Of a stretch of DNA of 64,000 nucleotides, positions 1 to 12,400 are shown in pieces; positions within the stretch are counted from its first letter, which is position 1; each line of letters starts with the position of its first letter. The DNA lies in NCBI RefSeq assembly GCF_019059575.1, contig NW_024882935.1:62001-126000 (forward strand), read 5' to 3'. The translations under genes were made by a program, and so were the position numbers. The notes beneath the pieces were generated by a model, which was given only the letters and a program-made list of their open reading frames with translations, was not told the origin of the DNA and made no database searches. Source of the DNA: Amphibalanus amphitrite (taxonomy: Eukaryota > Arthropoda > Thecostraca > Balanomorpha > Balanidae).

Positions 1-1
1 G

Positions 2-61
2 AGCGCCGCCCGCACGGGACAGCGATCTGCCCGCGGCGGCGGCGGCCGGACGCCGACACAG
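2..61 (+). CDS. possible tail of an upstream kinesin exon
   Basis: The first 61 bases are very GC-rich and end in CAG followed by GTGGGA, a plausible splice donor. Read to end in phase 0, they give an open Arg/Gly-rich stretch of 20 residues. Phase 0 is what the first secure kinesin exon at 3461 requires. The left side is cut by the window edge, so no acceptor is visible. It may instead be GC-rich non-coding sequence. Confidence 0.22.
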
Positions 62-833
62 GTGGGACACGCACCGCCGACACGGTGGTGCATTGTGCGG
101 TGTTAGTCATGTAAAGCTGTAAAACAATGAGAATAGGTGGCGAACGATTCATGACATTTTTCTGGCGTGGGGACTTCAAACAAACGAACTATTCGGCTAG
201 ATTTGGAGAGATTCTTGCACTTGTGCTGCATGCCTAAAGGCTACATGTGTCGACAATAGACATGACTCCTGAGAAGTCAACAGCCCGAATCTCTCAGGGC
301 GGAAACAAAGAGGTCACCCGGCCAGTACCTATGTGCGGTGTCGGTGTGTTCTGCACGTGCGGGTGCAGTTGTGCACGCGCCACCGATCACCGTGAAGATG
401 CGGCTCACTTCATGCCCCCGACCTGCAGTGAACCGCGTCCGTCTGAGAGAGCTGTGGTGACAAGTAGCTGAGTTAGGAGTCATTTACTGTAATTATCTAA
501 CGAAGTTGTTTCGCCTCAATTATTCTGCACCGAAGGTGTTGTTTCCGAAGACGATGTTTATAACTGTGTCATGTTTGTTGTGAGAAAAAAAATCCAGGGC
601 CCTATGAAAACGTCGGTGCATCCGTGCAGCCCAAACCGTTTCAAGATAACCAGGGTGGGCCGTGTGTTCCGTGTCGCAACCACGTCTGTTGTAAGAGGAA
701 GATGCATGCATGATGCGTGTAACTGACGAATTAACGAGCATTCTTGCGGTAATATGGAGACATACTTTGCTGAACATTGAGCTGTCGCCTAACAGTTTGT
801 TAAACGTCTACAAACTAAAAACTTGCCGTTTTA
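62..833. other. no recognisable gene
   Basis: Short overlapping open frames only; none has splice-flanked coding character or a motif I recognise. It is probably intron of the kinesin gene. Confidence 0.4.
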
Positions 834-837
834 TTAA

Positions 838-1726
838 CCCTCGCCCGTATTGGTGTTTTTCCAGCCGCGAACGTATAAGGGGGGGGGGGGTCCGTTGGAC
901 CCCCCCCCCCTTGCCGTTTCGCCCCTGATCGAGCTAGAGCTTCGCGGTAAAAACGAGCGTGTTGCCCGTGACGAGAGGAAGCCGATGATACCTAATTTTA
1001 AGGTCCTAGGTCATTGGTTGACCTTGCAGGTCAGGTCAATGACCCAAAAGTCGGGAAAATCGGGACCTGTTAGAAGGTCGTAAAGTGTGGCTGTTATGGG
1101 GTTTTCGGGGCGCTGATCACGAATATCATGTTAGTTTTGATCACAGATAATGTCTTTATGCATTTAGTCCAGGTCGGGTCAGGTCAGGTCAGGTCAACCA
1201 GTAGGGGTCCTGCCGGGTATTCCTAGTAGGTGTCAACCACCTCTGACAGCTTCGTAACATGTTACGAAGGCACCAAAACAACTTCGTAAATGTTCATATG
1301 GTTGCTAAATTCGAATTCAGCTCCAAAAACTGGCCTAGAAACATGTAAAACTTGAAAAAGTGAACCGAGGTCACCAAAGGTCAATGGCCTGACCTGACCT
1401 TCAGGTGACCTTAACACCCACCCTAATGCATGGGGGCAACATCATATCACATGTTTGAACGCTTGAAACCACGAAAAGAGAGCAAACGCGCGGCTAATGC
1501 GAGCCGACATACGCCGAATCGCGATTCTGGCCAAACATGGTCTCGAAAAGTAGGTCACAGGTCAAAGGTCATTGGGGTCAGGGTCATGAAATTTTCAGGG
1601 TAGGTGTAAAATTGATTAACGCGAGGGTACTGAAAGTTTCGTCGCGATCGGCCGCTTTTTACGCGAGTTATTCGCGAAAAACCATGGGGGGGTCCGTTCG
1701 ACCCCCCCCCCCTATACGGGCGAGGA
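838..1726. mobile_element. TTAA-flanked foldback MITE, copy 1a
   Basis: TTAA occurs on both sides (834-837 and 1727-1730). The left end begins CCCTCGCCCG and the right end is its inverse with one change (CGGGCGAGGA). About 40-50 bases inside each end lies an oligo-G run, a short palindromic core (TCCGTTGGA on the left, TCCGTTCGA on the right) and an oligo-C run. The interior is rich in GGTCA and AGGTCA motifs, including three AGGTCA half-sites spaced by one base at 1552-1571. There is no coding capacity. A TTAA target with CCC-type ends is typical of piggyBac-like elements, so this is probably a non-autonomous member. A close copy lies at 60175-61053. Confidence 0.85.
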
Positions 1727-1750
1727 TTAATTCAAGCATTCGACATTTAA

Positions 1751-2735
1751 CCCTCGCCGGCCGAGGGGGGGCGGGTGCCCCCCTAGGGGTTTTTCGCGAT
1801 AGCTCCGAACACGCTGGCGATAGAGAGCTGAAACGTGTCATACTCGACCTTTGATTCAAGCCGGATCTTTTGACACCAACCGCATTTTCGGGTCAGGTCA
1901 GGTCACTGACCAATGACGTCATAGGTGAACCTCTGCACGGTCTTCAGATGTCGCAACTTCACAACGCCCTCACTGCCAGAGGAGCTTTCACAGGGAAATG
2001 AAACTTGCAGGATCTAGTGTCCATTACGATTTACGAGTCTCACAATTTGTATATCTCGGATTTTTCCTAAAGGTCATATGAGGTCAGGTCATTTTCATGA
2101 CCTCACCATTATAAGTCAATGGGGAAAAATAATAAACTGCTATTCTGGCGCCGGGAACGATCTCCAACTATCTCAAGCACACAGAACCGTGATTTGACGC
2201 ACTCCTTGCAAGGTTAGATGCGTCTGCAATGTTGACCTTGCGTGACGTCATTTATGACGTCATCAAGGTCATATTAGTTTTTCGTCAATAACTCCCGATC
2301 AAATTGAGCTAGCGAGTCGGGAAAGCCACCAATGGACTCAGGAAGACCTGCCGAATCGAGTGATATGCGACATGACCTCTTTCGACCAACTTCGTGACCT
2401 GGGGGCGCTGACCTGACGTGACCTGAGGTCAACATCCTAAGTTGACCTGAACCAAACAAAAAGTTTATCATTCGACGCGCTTGAGCGAGACGAACACGAT
2501 GCTGCCAAAATCGCGGCTTTGCGGCCGTTTTTGCGAAGTTATTCACCAAAAACTGAACCGTACCTTTGGGCACTTGACCTGACCTCAGTGGTCACCGGTT
2601 GACCTAGGACCTTAAAATCGGGTACCAATCTCTTCGTCTCGTAACGGCGCACACGCTCAGGGGCGAAACGGCGAAGGGGGTCGTACCCGCCCCCCCCCCC
2701 CTCGGTATGTAGAAAACCAATAGGTCCGGCGAGGG
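1751..2735. mobile_element. TTAA-flanked foldback MITE, copy 2
   Basis: TTAA lies at 1747-1750 and 2736-2739. The ends begin CCCTCGCCGG and finish CCGGCGAGGG, a perfect 10-base inverted repeat. Oligo-G/oligo-C hairpins sit near both ends (about 1764-1790 and 2675-2705). The body contains many AGGTCA and TGACCT motifs and no credible gene. It begins only 16 bases after copy 1a. A reverse-oriented relative of its left half ends at 60170. Confidence 0.85.
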
Positions 2736-2739
2736 TTAA

Positions 2740-3460
2740 ATATCAGGACCCAGGAGCATTATTTAGGGTCACGGGTGCTGCAATTTTACGATTCAGTACC
2801 TATTCTACATTAACCCATTACACATCCAAAGAAGGCGCAGCAGACCTGACCTTGACCTTTGGTTTTTTATCAAGATTCAAGATCTGCATTGCCTATGCGT
2901 TTTATGCATCCGTCACTGTAGTCAATCGCCGAAGTTTCAAGCCTAGCTGTGGCATACATTTAAATTTTGCTTCGGGTTAGGTCACTTGGTAACGGGACCC
3001 TGGCTGACTTAGCTCAGACTTTTTTTACAACACTTGCAAAAACAAAAATAAACATTCAATAGCGCTTCTCGCCGGACCTATTTGTCTCTACAGGCCGAGA
3101 GATTCGCTGGTGCGGCCTAGGACCCTCCTCAAGCTTTCGCCCCTATTAAATCTATGGCTTTGCGGAAAAAGAGGATATATACGTTAAGGGACTGGCGACT
3201 GTACATACCCAATGTTGAGGTCTCTGATACACCGGTAGGTGATCTAACCTACGAGGTTAGGACAAGGTCCCAAATAGAGGTGGCAAAAACTGATCAGACT
3301 CGGTCGAAGCTGGAATCGGAACCAGTTGGACCCGTACCCCAAAATTAGAAAATTACCTACCCAAAATTAAATTTTAAACAAAACATACCGGTAGGCGGTT
3401 CCCGCAAATAATTATGCAGTGCCCTTGTTTCCTCACTACGGGTCTCTCTCTGTCCTTCAG
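2740..3460 (+). other. intron sequence before first secure kinesin exon
   Basis: AT-richer DNA with no supported gene. It ends in a polypyrimidine tract and CAG acceptor at 3460. Confidence 0.5.
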
Positions 3461-6400
3461 AGCGCGGTTCACTGGACGGAGCGAGAGAAGTACGGATTTC
3501 TGCTCCAGCTGTTAGAATGCCCGGAATTCCTCCTCCCTGAGCGGCTGGAGCGGAGAATTTCCGTCGAGAAAACGAAGATGGCTGCCTACCAGCTCGAGCA
3601 GAAGATAGTTAATGAGAACATCCGACAGATGGACGGCACGGACTCCCTGCACAGGTGGGGACAAAGCGCATAGAGTAAACGTTAGTACAGCCCTCTGCAA
3701 ACTGCGTGGTAGGTATTCTTTTTTCGACAAAACCGAGAATATCGCAGATACTATGCTATCGGTCACTCGGAAATCGTAACAGCAAGACGCGCGAGACTCC
3801 GCACCTTAGATGGGCATTACCATCATATTCATTTTCCATCCAGTTTGGCAACAAAACCCAAAAGTTTATATTTGCCCCCAAAACAAACTGTTGCATTTTG
3901 TTGCCACACAAAGCATATACTTTGTTTAGTGATAGACCCAATCGAAGGAGTGGAGCATGGTGCCTCTATCTGCAATGAATTCCGACCGACAGATCACATA
4001 GTCTTTGAGTTATTACCGGTTTTGTCGAAAAAAGAATACCTACCACGCAGTCTGCTGAGGGCTGTACCATACATGCATGCATGCATTATCACCTACATGC
4101 GGAGCATGCTCTACACATACTCCGGTTGACCGTCGCTTAGCTTTGTTCGTCCCCAACTCCCCCAGTCCCCGAGGCTTGTCCGTCCCCATGAGTCGTCCTC
4201 GGTCGCAAGCTTTACCGCCACCCCCCCCCCCCCCCATTAGCCGAGGTTTCAGGTTTCTCCACCTTCCAGCCGGCAGTCGTACCTACTTTATACGCGATCC
4301 ATCTGGCCGACGTCTGACTGTTGATAACTACGTACTACGTAGACGTTAGACGATGGCCTTGGTTGACAAGATGGCTTTTTGTCACGACAGTTTCTTCTCC
4401 TGAAAACATCCTCATTATCTTAGAGCTTGTTAGGACGTATAAATACCGTAACGTAACGCAGAATCGCCGAGCGTGTAACTACTTATAGCAGATCAGTGAC
4501 TCCCGGAAAACGGCGAATCGTTCGTGAGACACTGGCTTTGTGCATTACCGATATCTTAAATTTCAATATCTGCCGAACATGCTGACTCGGCCGATAAGGG
4601 GGACGAAAGCGCATCCTGCACTTACCGGGGAAAGTTCAGTCACCTGTGGCTCCGACGGCGAGCTCGGCAGGGACTGTGACGTCACTGAGCATTTGTTCTG
4701 CGCCGCTGCTGCCCTCCTCGATGACGTGGGCCTCGAGCTGGACACGAATGTCACCGGGCTAAGCAGACCCGAACGTCCGGAGCGAAAGTGCTCCGCCTGG
4801 CTGGCTGCGGGCGGCGCTGCCCGCGGCTGAGCTTCGGAGCGTGCGCTCGGCCACGGCCGCCGCCAGGTGGCGACACAAGTGCCCCCGTCGGCGCCGTCGG
4901 CACAGGTCGCCGCCAGCCAGGCCGTCGGACGGGCGGCCGTCGCGGCGGAGCGGAGTGGGTGCGCGGTGCGGCGACACTCGGGAGTGGTGCTCGTCGGTCT
5001 CGACGATAGGACTCGGGAGAGAAGTGTTGTGTGCACAGACGGAGGAGGTGGAGCTGGGCGCCGTCCTTCAGGACACTGAAAATCGCCCCAGGCCACAGAT
5101 CCTCTGCGATTCAAGACGCACAGTTTTCAGCCACTCAAGTTCAAGCACATCACTGCCATTGAAGACCGTTGCCTGAATTGGTGCTCTAGGAACGGCCCAG
5201 ACGTGAAGGTCTCGATCTGAATGTAGAGCTTACAGCAGGGGAGCCCATCGACTTCGACTATAAGTCAGGTCACGGAGAGGACCGAACGCCTGCCGGCACG
5301 GGACGGTAGCGTCGCCGATCAGCAGGCCACAGCGGAGCATGGGCTGCGTCGATGGACCCGCCGCCTCAAACGTACGTAATGATTATGCAATTCATAATAA
5401 CTACATAACAGTAGTGCCGACCGTGGTGTTACATGCACCATCGTACTGTGCATGTGCATGCATAAGACTTGCATAATTTGCCCGTTTATGGTCATGCTCA
5501 TAACACGCATTTGATTCCGTGACAAGCTTAGAAAATAAATAGGATGAAACATCTAGAGCCAGGATATTATGCTTAGAAGTTAGAAGTTACAGATATCGAA
5601 ATATCAGAAAATCGAATAGCAATAAGTTGAGTACGCAAGACAGCGCAGTGGAAAATAGGCATCCAATACCCTAATGTAAGAAACGCATAATATCCGGAAG
5701 ACCGAACTTTAACCCGCGCACCGACGGGGGTCTGCGCCAACTTCGTACCGACGGGGGAGGGGCGGATGACCGCCCCCCCCCCCCTGAGATCTCGAGAACG
5801 AAGCATAATAGCGACAAGCGGTAAACGGCATCGGATAAGCACGGACAAGGTCTACAATTTTTACTAAGGTCATTTTCAGGTCGGGTCAAAAATGACGTCA
5901 CAGGGGTCAAAAAAGTCAAAATGGCGGCGCTGGGCTAGATATGGAGAGTTTTTTCTCGAATAACTTTCGAACTAGGCAAGAACTACAGGGTTGGGCAGAT
6001 AAATTGGGACAAAATACATATTTGCATTTAGAACGCCGTAGCTTAGAAATTTGTAAACATAGGCATTTCAAATTTGGATCACATATTGTCACACCAATTT
6101 TACACATTTTCACCAAATATGGTCACCGTGGTCCACCTGCATCAGTCCTTATCGGTGCCTGGAATGGCCGCACGCGCGGCGAGATCTCCCGTCTGAAATG
6201 GCTCGTAATTGTAGCCAACTGGCACTGCTGAGGCTCACCACAGTCATATGGGGACGTTCGTTAGGCTCACCCGCAAAAACGCCCCAGCAACCAGAACTTG
6301 TGTGGGCTGAGGTTTAATGAGGAAGGGGGCATTTTCCCTTGGGTACAGTTTGCGGGATCCTCCGTTTCAGAACATTTTGTATTTAATTTACTGTATGCCG

Positions 6401-9400
6401 GGGAGCTGACTCCTCGAAGAGCATCACTCCATGCAGGATGTTGCCTTCTTTCATCTTGTTGATTCGAACTGCCGGAATAATGGTTAGGTACCGTGTAATG
6501 GGAACCCCCTCCCGGTTCCGTAAAATAAGGGGCCCCCACGTGACCGTCATGGAAGTCACCGAGTGGAATACCATCACCGATGTCTGCTGCATTCTTTTTG
6601 GAACTAAGATCACGTCTTCTGGGCTGGTTGCGATGTTACATGGTGTTTGCGGTTGTTCATATGTTCGGTTATGGGGATACCGTCGTCGAAAAAGACCTGC
6701 ACGTGCTTGCTCGCTTCTCCAAGCCCTTCAAGAGGAAACAATTTTTTTAACGTCACAGCTGCTTCAACATCTATGTTGACAGGTTGATATGCATCAATGC
6801 ATAAGAGTACATGTTTGAGGTGCTGGTATATCGCTTTCTCATGGCGCGGCTACCTTCGTTGTAAGCTCGCGCCACTGTTTTCGCGAGGATCCTCTGATTT
6901 AACTGAATTTTGCCTTTTAGCCCCCCTGGAGAACCGGGGGAGCGGCCGGTGTCAATGCAATTGGTATGTAAGGATGAGTCAATATCATCTCTTCCTTCAA
7001 CGTTTACGTCTGTTCGATACACACTACTTTCAGCCATTTGATGGAGCATAATTAGAGTATTGGCACGCATGTGCGCGCGGACTAAGTTGATAGTGGCTTG
7101 CTTAAAGGAAACAGTTCACTTTCCTGAAATTAGTATTTTGCTATGGATTTACGATTTTTTATGCTCAAAATGATCAGAAAATAAAATAAAACTTTTTTGT
7201 AAAAACAATTATTTTCTATATTTTGATATAGGACGAACTATATTCTATGCAAAATAATGTTTGCCACGCGGAAGCTTATTACGCGTTGACCAATCATATT
7301 GCGTAGTTCAAACCTACGCATGCTGCATTAGCTGTAAGCAGCATGCTGATTGGCTGACGATGACGTGGCTGCATGCCTGTGCAAGGCACACATTCCTCTG
7401 CAAGGCACTCTTTTCGGAACGAGAAATGGAATATCTTCGTCTAGGGTGATCGTTGAGCCGTAAAAGCTCCTGATTTGTGCTAGTCTCAGCTCAAGCTACG
7501 AAACTGCTATTCCAGTTCAAAATCCCATGTTAAAAGTGAACTATTTCCTAGTGATATAGTGCCCACGTTCTGTGACCAGCCGACTCATAATTGCAACGCA
7601 ACCTGCATAACATTGAAACATATTCATTAGCCTATATTTATGTTCAAAAATTATCTTTATCACTCAAAAAATAGTCGTTTTAGAGGAAGTTAAAATTTGT
7701 CCCAATTTATCTGCCCAACCCTGTATATAGGCAAGGCAAGATATATATGTTGACCTCGAAAGTTCAAGGTCAAAGGTTGACCTCAGGTCACGTGACCTCG
7801 AGGTCATCATGTATAGCATTCGATGGCGATGCGCCTTGACGAGCTGAACACAATGAGACCATCCGCGCGGCTGTATCTTGTTCCTGTACGGAGTTATTGG
7901 CAAAAAAAACCTTTGGTGACCTTTGATGACGTCACATGACCTTACAGCTGCCCAACAGCAAAACAGACCTCAAGGTAGTGAAGGTTGATCGTATATGAAG
8001 TCATGTATGGTTTATGGGGCCATTCTGATCCGTTTTAGTGGTAAAAATAGGGAGTTGATTTTTCACCCATTGACTTATAATGGGGAGGTCGAGAAATTGA
8101 CCTGACCTTAGGTCATCGATATCAAATTTCCGAGATATACAAATTGTAGCTACTAATGACCTTATAACATTCTGCGACTTTCAAAGGCCTCCGACATCTA
8201 CTGTAGCTCTGGCACGGTGACAAATTTGCAAAAAAGTGACTTGAGGTTGTGTCATTCAAAGTGACCTGGTGACTTGACCTTAAAAGTTAGGAGGTTCCAA
8301 CTTGCACACCATATGTAAAATTGATGAGCGAATAGTCGTACCAAATTTCGCGGCGCTACGCGCCGCGGTTTTTCCGCTATTCGCGAAAAACCTCAGGGGT
8401 GGGCGGATATCCGCCCCCCCCCCCCGTCGGTGCGCGTGTTAAACCTCCGTTCCATGCATGGTGTCATATATCATGCGTGAACGGTAAAATTATGTTTTTA
8501 TCACACCTCATTGATCTGGTTACTAGCGGATAGGCGCTGTGTCGTCGGTCACGGATTGTGTGGTAAATGTCACAACTAACGGTCCGATTGCGAGTATGAA
8601 TGAACCCCTATATGCCATAATTTACCGAGTGATCGAAAGTTGTCACAATCACGGAACAATAGAAGGGAGATGTCTCTGTTGATGGATTTAATCATGACGA
8701 ATCGATATAACGAATCATGTGTGAGTGCACATGTTAGGTACCTTCTCTCTTGACCGTTATCCTTTGTCCCCGTTTTTACTAACTGTCATCATATCCCTGT
8801 CGTAATCTCACACTTTTGTTAGTGCCCCATGAATTGATAGACGGGATCCGACCTGACCCAATATAGGTACTTACCTAACCCGAAACGTTTATTTGTGGCG
8901 AAGTTTGCATTCGATAACGCATTATAGCGCGTTATATTGTGGACGCATAATTAAACTTGATTTACCTAAATGGAACTGATTTAAACGTTTGCTTTTAAAA
9001 TCACCAATATATTTACAATCAGCCGATGCATAATTATGCATAATTAAATGACAAGTAATGATTGGCGTAAACATAACAACATTTAAACCTAATCAGCCGT
9101 TTATTAAACGTTTTCTGGTTCAATATATTTATAGGAAGTAGCACTGTAAACGGCCTTAATAATTTGCAGCGGTTGTGCTACTGTTGCTGCCTATTTGTGT
9201 GCACGTGTGGGGGCGTTGTCTATTCATCGGCGGAGCCGTCTGACCCCCCCCCCCCCCTCTGCAGGCCGGAGCTGCTGGAATCGCTCTACTCGCAGGTGTC
9301 GCACCTGGACTCGGTGCTCAGCTCGCTGGAGGGTCAGATCCAGGTGCTGGAGGCGGTGCAGCGCTCACTGCCGCGGCCCACGCACGGTAGGTGGCCGGCC

Positions 9401-12400
9401 AGAGCCGCGCGGCTCCCCTCCCTGATCGTTTCCGGGACACGGTCCGCTGAGACAGCGGCGACACGCCGATTGGCGAGGTCGGTGCTCCGATAAAATACGT
9501 GGACCGCGCGCCGGTTCCGCACGGCGGCTCGCCGGGATCTTGGCTAATGGCTTCCGGAGCGACAGGTGGCGCTGCGCCAAGCTGTGTGACGCTGGGCGGT
9601 CATGGCAGCTGGTACTTTGTAGTGGCTGGAGTGGAGTGGCCATTATGTCAGCAGACACTTCTCACTCACGGTATTATGTGGCGATGATATATAAACACAA
9701 TGGCTTTGATATCGATGAGATAAACCGCGATACGGTAGGCACAACTTGTGAGACGGTACGAGTATCTATAGACGATTGTGAGCGGTGATCACTGAGGGAG
9801 GATATGCCTCACGCTACTGGATCTGATCAGAATGTCGACGTACCCCGTGAACCGCATCGTCCACATCAGTAACCTGCGCGTCTCAGATTAAATGCCGTAC
9901 CTGTTACGTCTGAGCCGATCCTTCCGTACTGGCGGGCGACTGTTGACGGGTGTGCGGAGCTCGATAGACTCGACTACCTGGCGCGATCGTATGCTTAGTG
10001 ATCCATCTTGAGGTCAGCCAACTGTCGCTGCTGCAGCCGTCATCACGGTGCTCCTGAGATACCATACCACTCCTACGGCATTCTGCACCTCCGTATGTAC
10101 AGGGTGTCCGGAAATTGATTAGCCTTTGGATATTTGGCCATTGCTCCCCTGTGCGCCAACGGAACCAGCGCGATCGAAGTAGGACACGGCCTTAGGGCAC
10201 GCTCAGCTGTTTGCCGACCACGTGACCGGGTCAGGTGGCCTGGTCACGGCCGCGGTGAGGGGTCAGAGGTCAGTTTCCGAAAGGTAGTGCCAGCGCGCGG
10301 AGTCGGTATCTGAGATGGTGAAGGAGTACTCTTTGGCTACGCGCCACGTGCAGTTGGCATGGTGCGCGGCGGCATGACACAGGCAAGTGTTGCACAGACA
10401 CTCGGTGTGTCCGTCAGCACCATGAAAATCTGGATGGCTCGAGACCGCCAAGGACAGTCCCTCCAAAACCGGACCGGTCGAGGACGAAAGACCGTCCTGA
10501 CCCACGTGGCGAAAATTGTTCTCGCCAAAGCTGCCCTCAAAAGACGCCAATCGACAAGGAAGTTCGCCAAGAAACTGACAGCCAAAGGACATCCGGTGTC
10601 TAAGACAACCGTCCACAGTTATTTGACGAAGTGCCTCCACCTGAAGCCGCTCAAGCCTCGTCGTCAGCCGAAGTTGACAGAAGCTCAAAAGCTCAAGCGG
10701 CTGGCGTTCGCGCGGGAACGCATCAGCTGGACATTCGAAGAGTGGCGACGCGTTCTCTTCAGCAACGAGTCGCCATTCGAGCTGTGCCATCCGCCGAACC
10801 GCCAAAACGACCGTGTCTGGGCGCACACCAGGAAAGAAGTGCCCGCCACGGAGACGGTGAAGCATCCCCGAAAAGTGATGGTCTGGGCGATGATGAGCTA
10901 TCGAGGGCTCTCCGAGCTGCACATCATCCCGCGAGGCCAGACCGTGACGGCGTCACGGCGGAATATATGTTGAAGAAGTGCTGAAACAGACGGCATCATC
11001 GGCGATGGAGCGGACGACGCAGAACGGGCCGCCAACCAGCGTCAAACTTCTGCCAAGGATGTCAGAGGCAATTTTTCAGCAGGACGGCGCACCAGCTCAC
11101 AACGCTGCCAGGACTCAGGAGTGGTGCCGGGGCAACCTCCCGGGGCTCTGGAAGAAGGGTGTCTGGCCGGGCAACAGCCCTGATATGTCGCCCATTGAAA
11201 ATCTGTGGGCGATCGTGCAGGACGAGCTGGATAAGATGTGGCCGGCCACCAACGAAACGGCGCTGGTGAGAAACCTGCAGAAGGCGTGGTCCAGCATCAG
11301 CGCTGAGACGCTGAACAACCTGATGTGCGGGATGCCAGAGCGCATGAGGGAGTGTGTCCGACCTGGCGGAGGATGCATTGGCAAATAAACGATGCGCTTC
11401 ACTTGATTTGTTTGACAGATAAATGATTAAATACAAGGGCTAATCAATTTCCGGACACCCTGTATGTTCAGTCCCGCTCGGTGAGGCACACCGGCACTCA
11501 CCGGCACGGTTAGGTGATGCTCCGATGCACTTGATGCTGCCACGGAGAGAGCGGCAGCGAGCGCGCCGCTTAGGACACGGTGCGGCGTTTTTGACGCTCT
11601 AGATGCGCTGCTCGCGCCGATGCCCGGCTGACAGCCGTCTGCGTGTGTCAGTTTTGGCCGGCCGCCGGGCGGGCCGTTTCAGTTGATATTGCAGTCGACA
11701 GTGCTCAGGTTGTGCTCTGGTGTCCTCCGAGTGGCCATCGGCGCCGCGCCCTCAGTCAGCATCAGGCCAGCGTCGTCCGTGCTGGTTGGATGACTGTCTG
11801 TGGCGGCGTCACTGACCCCGACACCGTTCCCGCTCCGGTCGAGCGAGGGCCGCTCCGGATCACTGGTCAACTGTGAGAGACTGTGAGAGTCATCTCGAGC
11901 CGCTGGTGAACTGTGGGAGTCATCTCGAGCGGCTGGTGAACTGTGAGAGTCATCTCGGGCTACTGATGAACTGTGAGTCATCTCGGCTTACCGTTGAACT
12001 GTGAGACTGTGAGTCATCTCGAACCGCTAGAGGACTGTGAGGCTGTGAGAGTCATCTCAGACCGCTAGTAAACTGTGAGAGTCATATCGAGCCGTCGGTG
12101 AACTGTGACTCTTCCCAGACAGCTGATGACCTGTGGGCTGTGAGAGCCTCTGATGAGAGTCGCTTGGCCGTCGAGGTTCACGTATAGACTGCAGTGTTCG
12201 GTAGTGGTCACTGGCCAGTCTTCCCATCGGCGACGGCCTCATGGCGAACAGTGGCGGTTCGCCTCAGGCACCTCAGGCAGTGCCTAACCAGAATTTTCTG
12301 GGTTAGATTTCTGCTTTTTTTTGTTTTGTTTTTTAAATTAAAAATATGTTTTCCCAATGATTTTAGTAGTTTGATAATATATAGTTACCCTACTAATCCC

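Noticed and set aside
4563-5114. Minus-strand open frame of 183 codons as a gene
   Set aside because: Open on several frames because of high GC; low-complexity Arg/Pro/Ser composition, no splice logic, no domain.
10263-10922. Minus-strand open frame of 219 codons
   Set aside because: Antisense of the mariner transposase; no independent motif.
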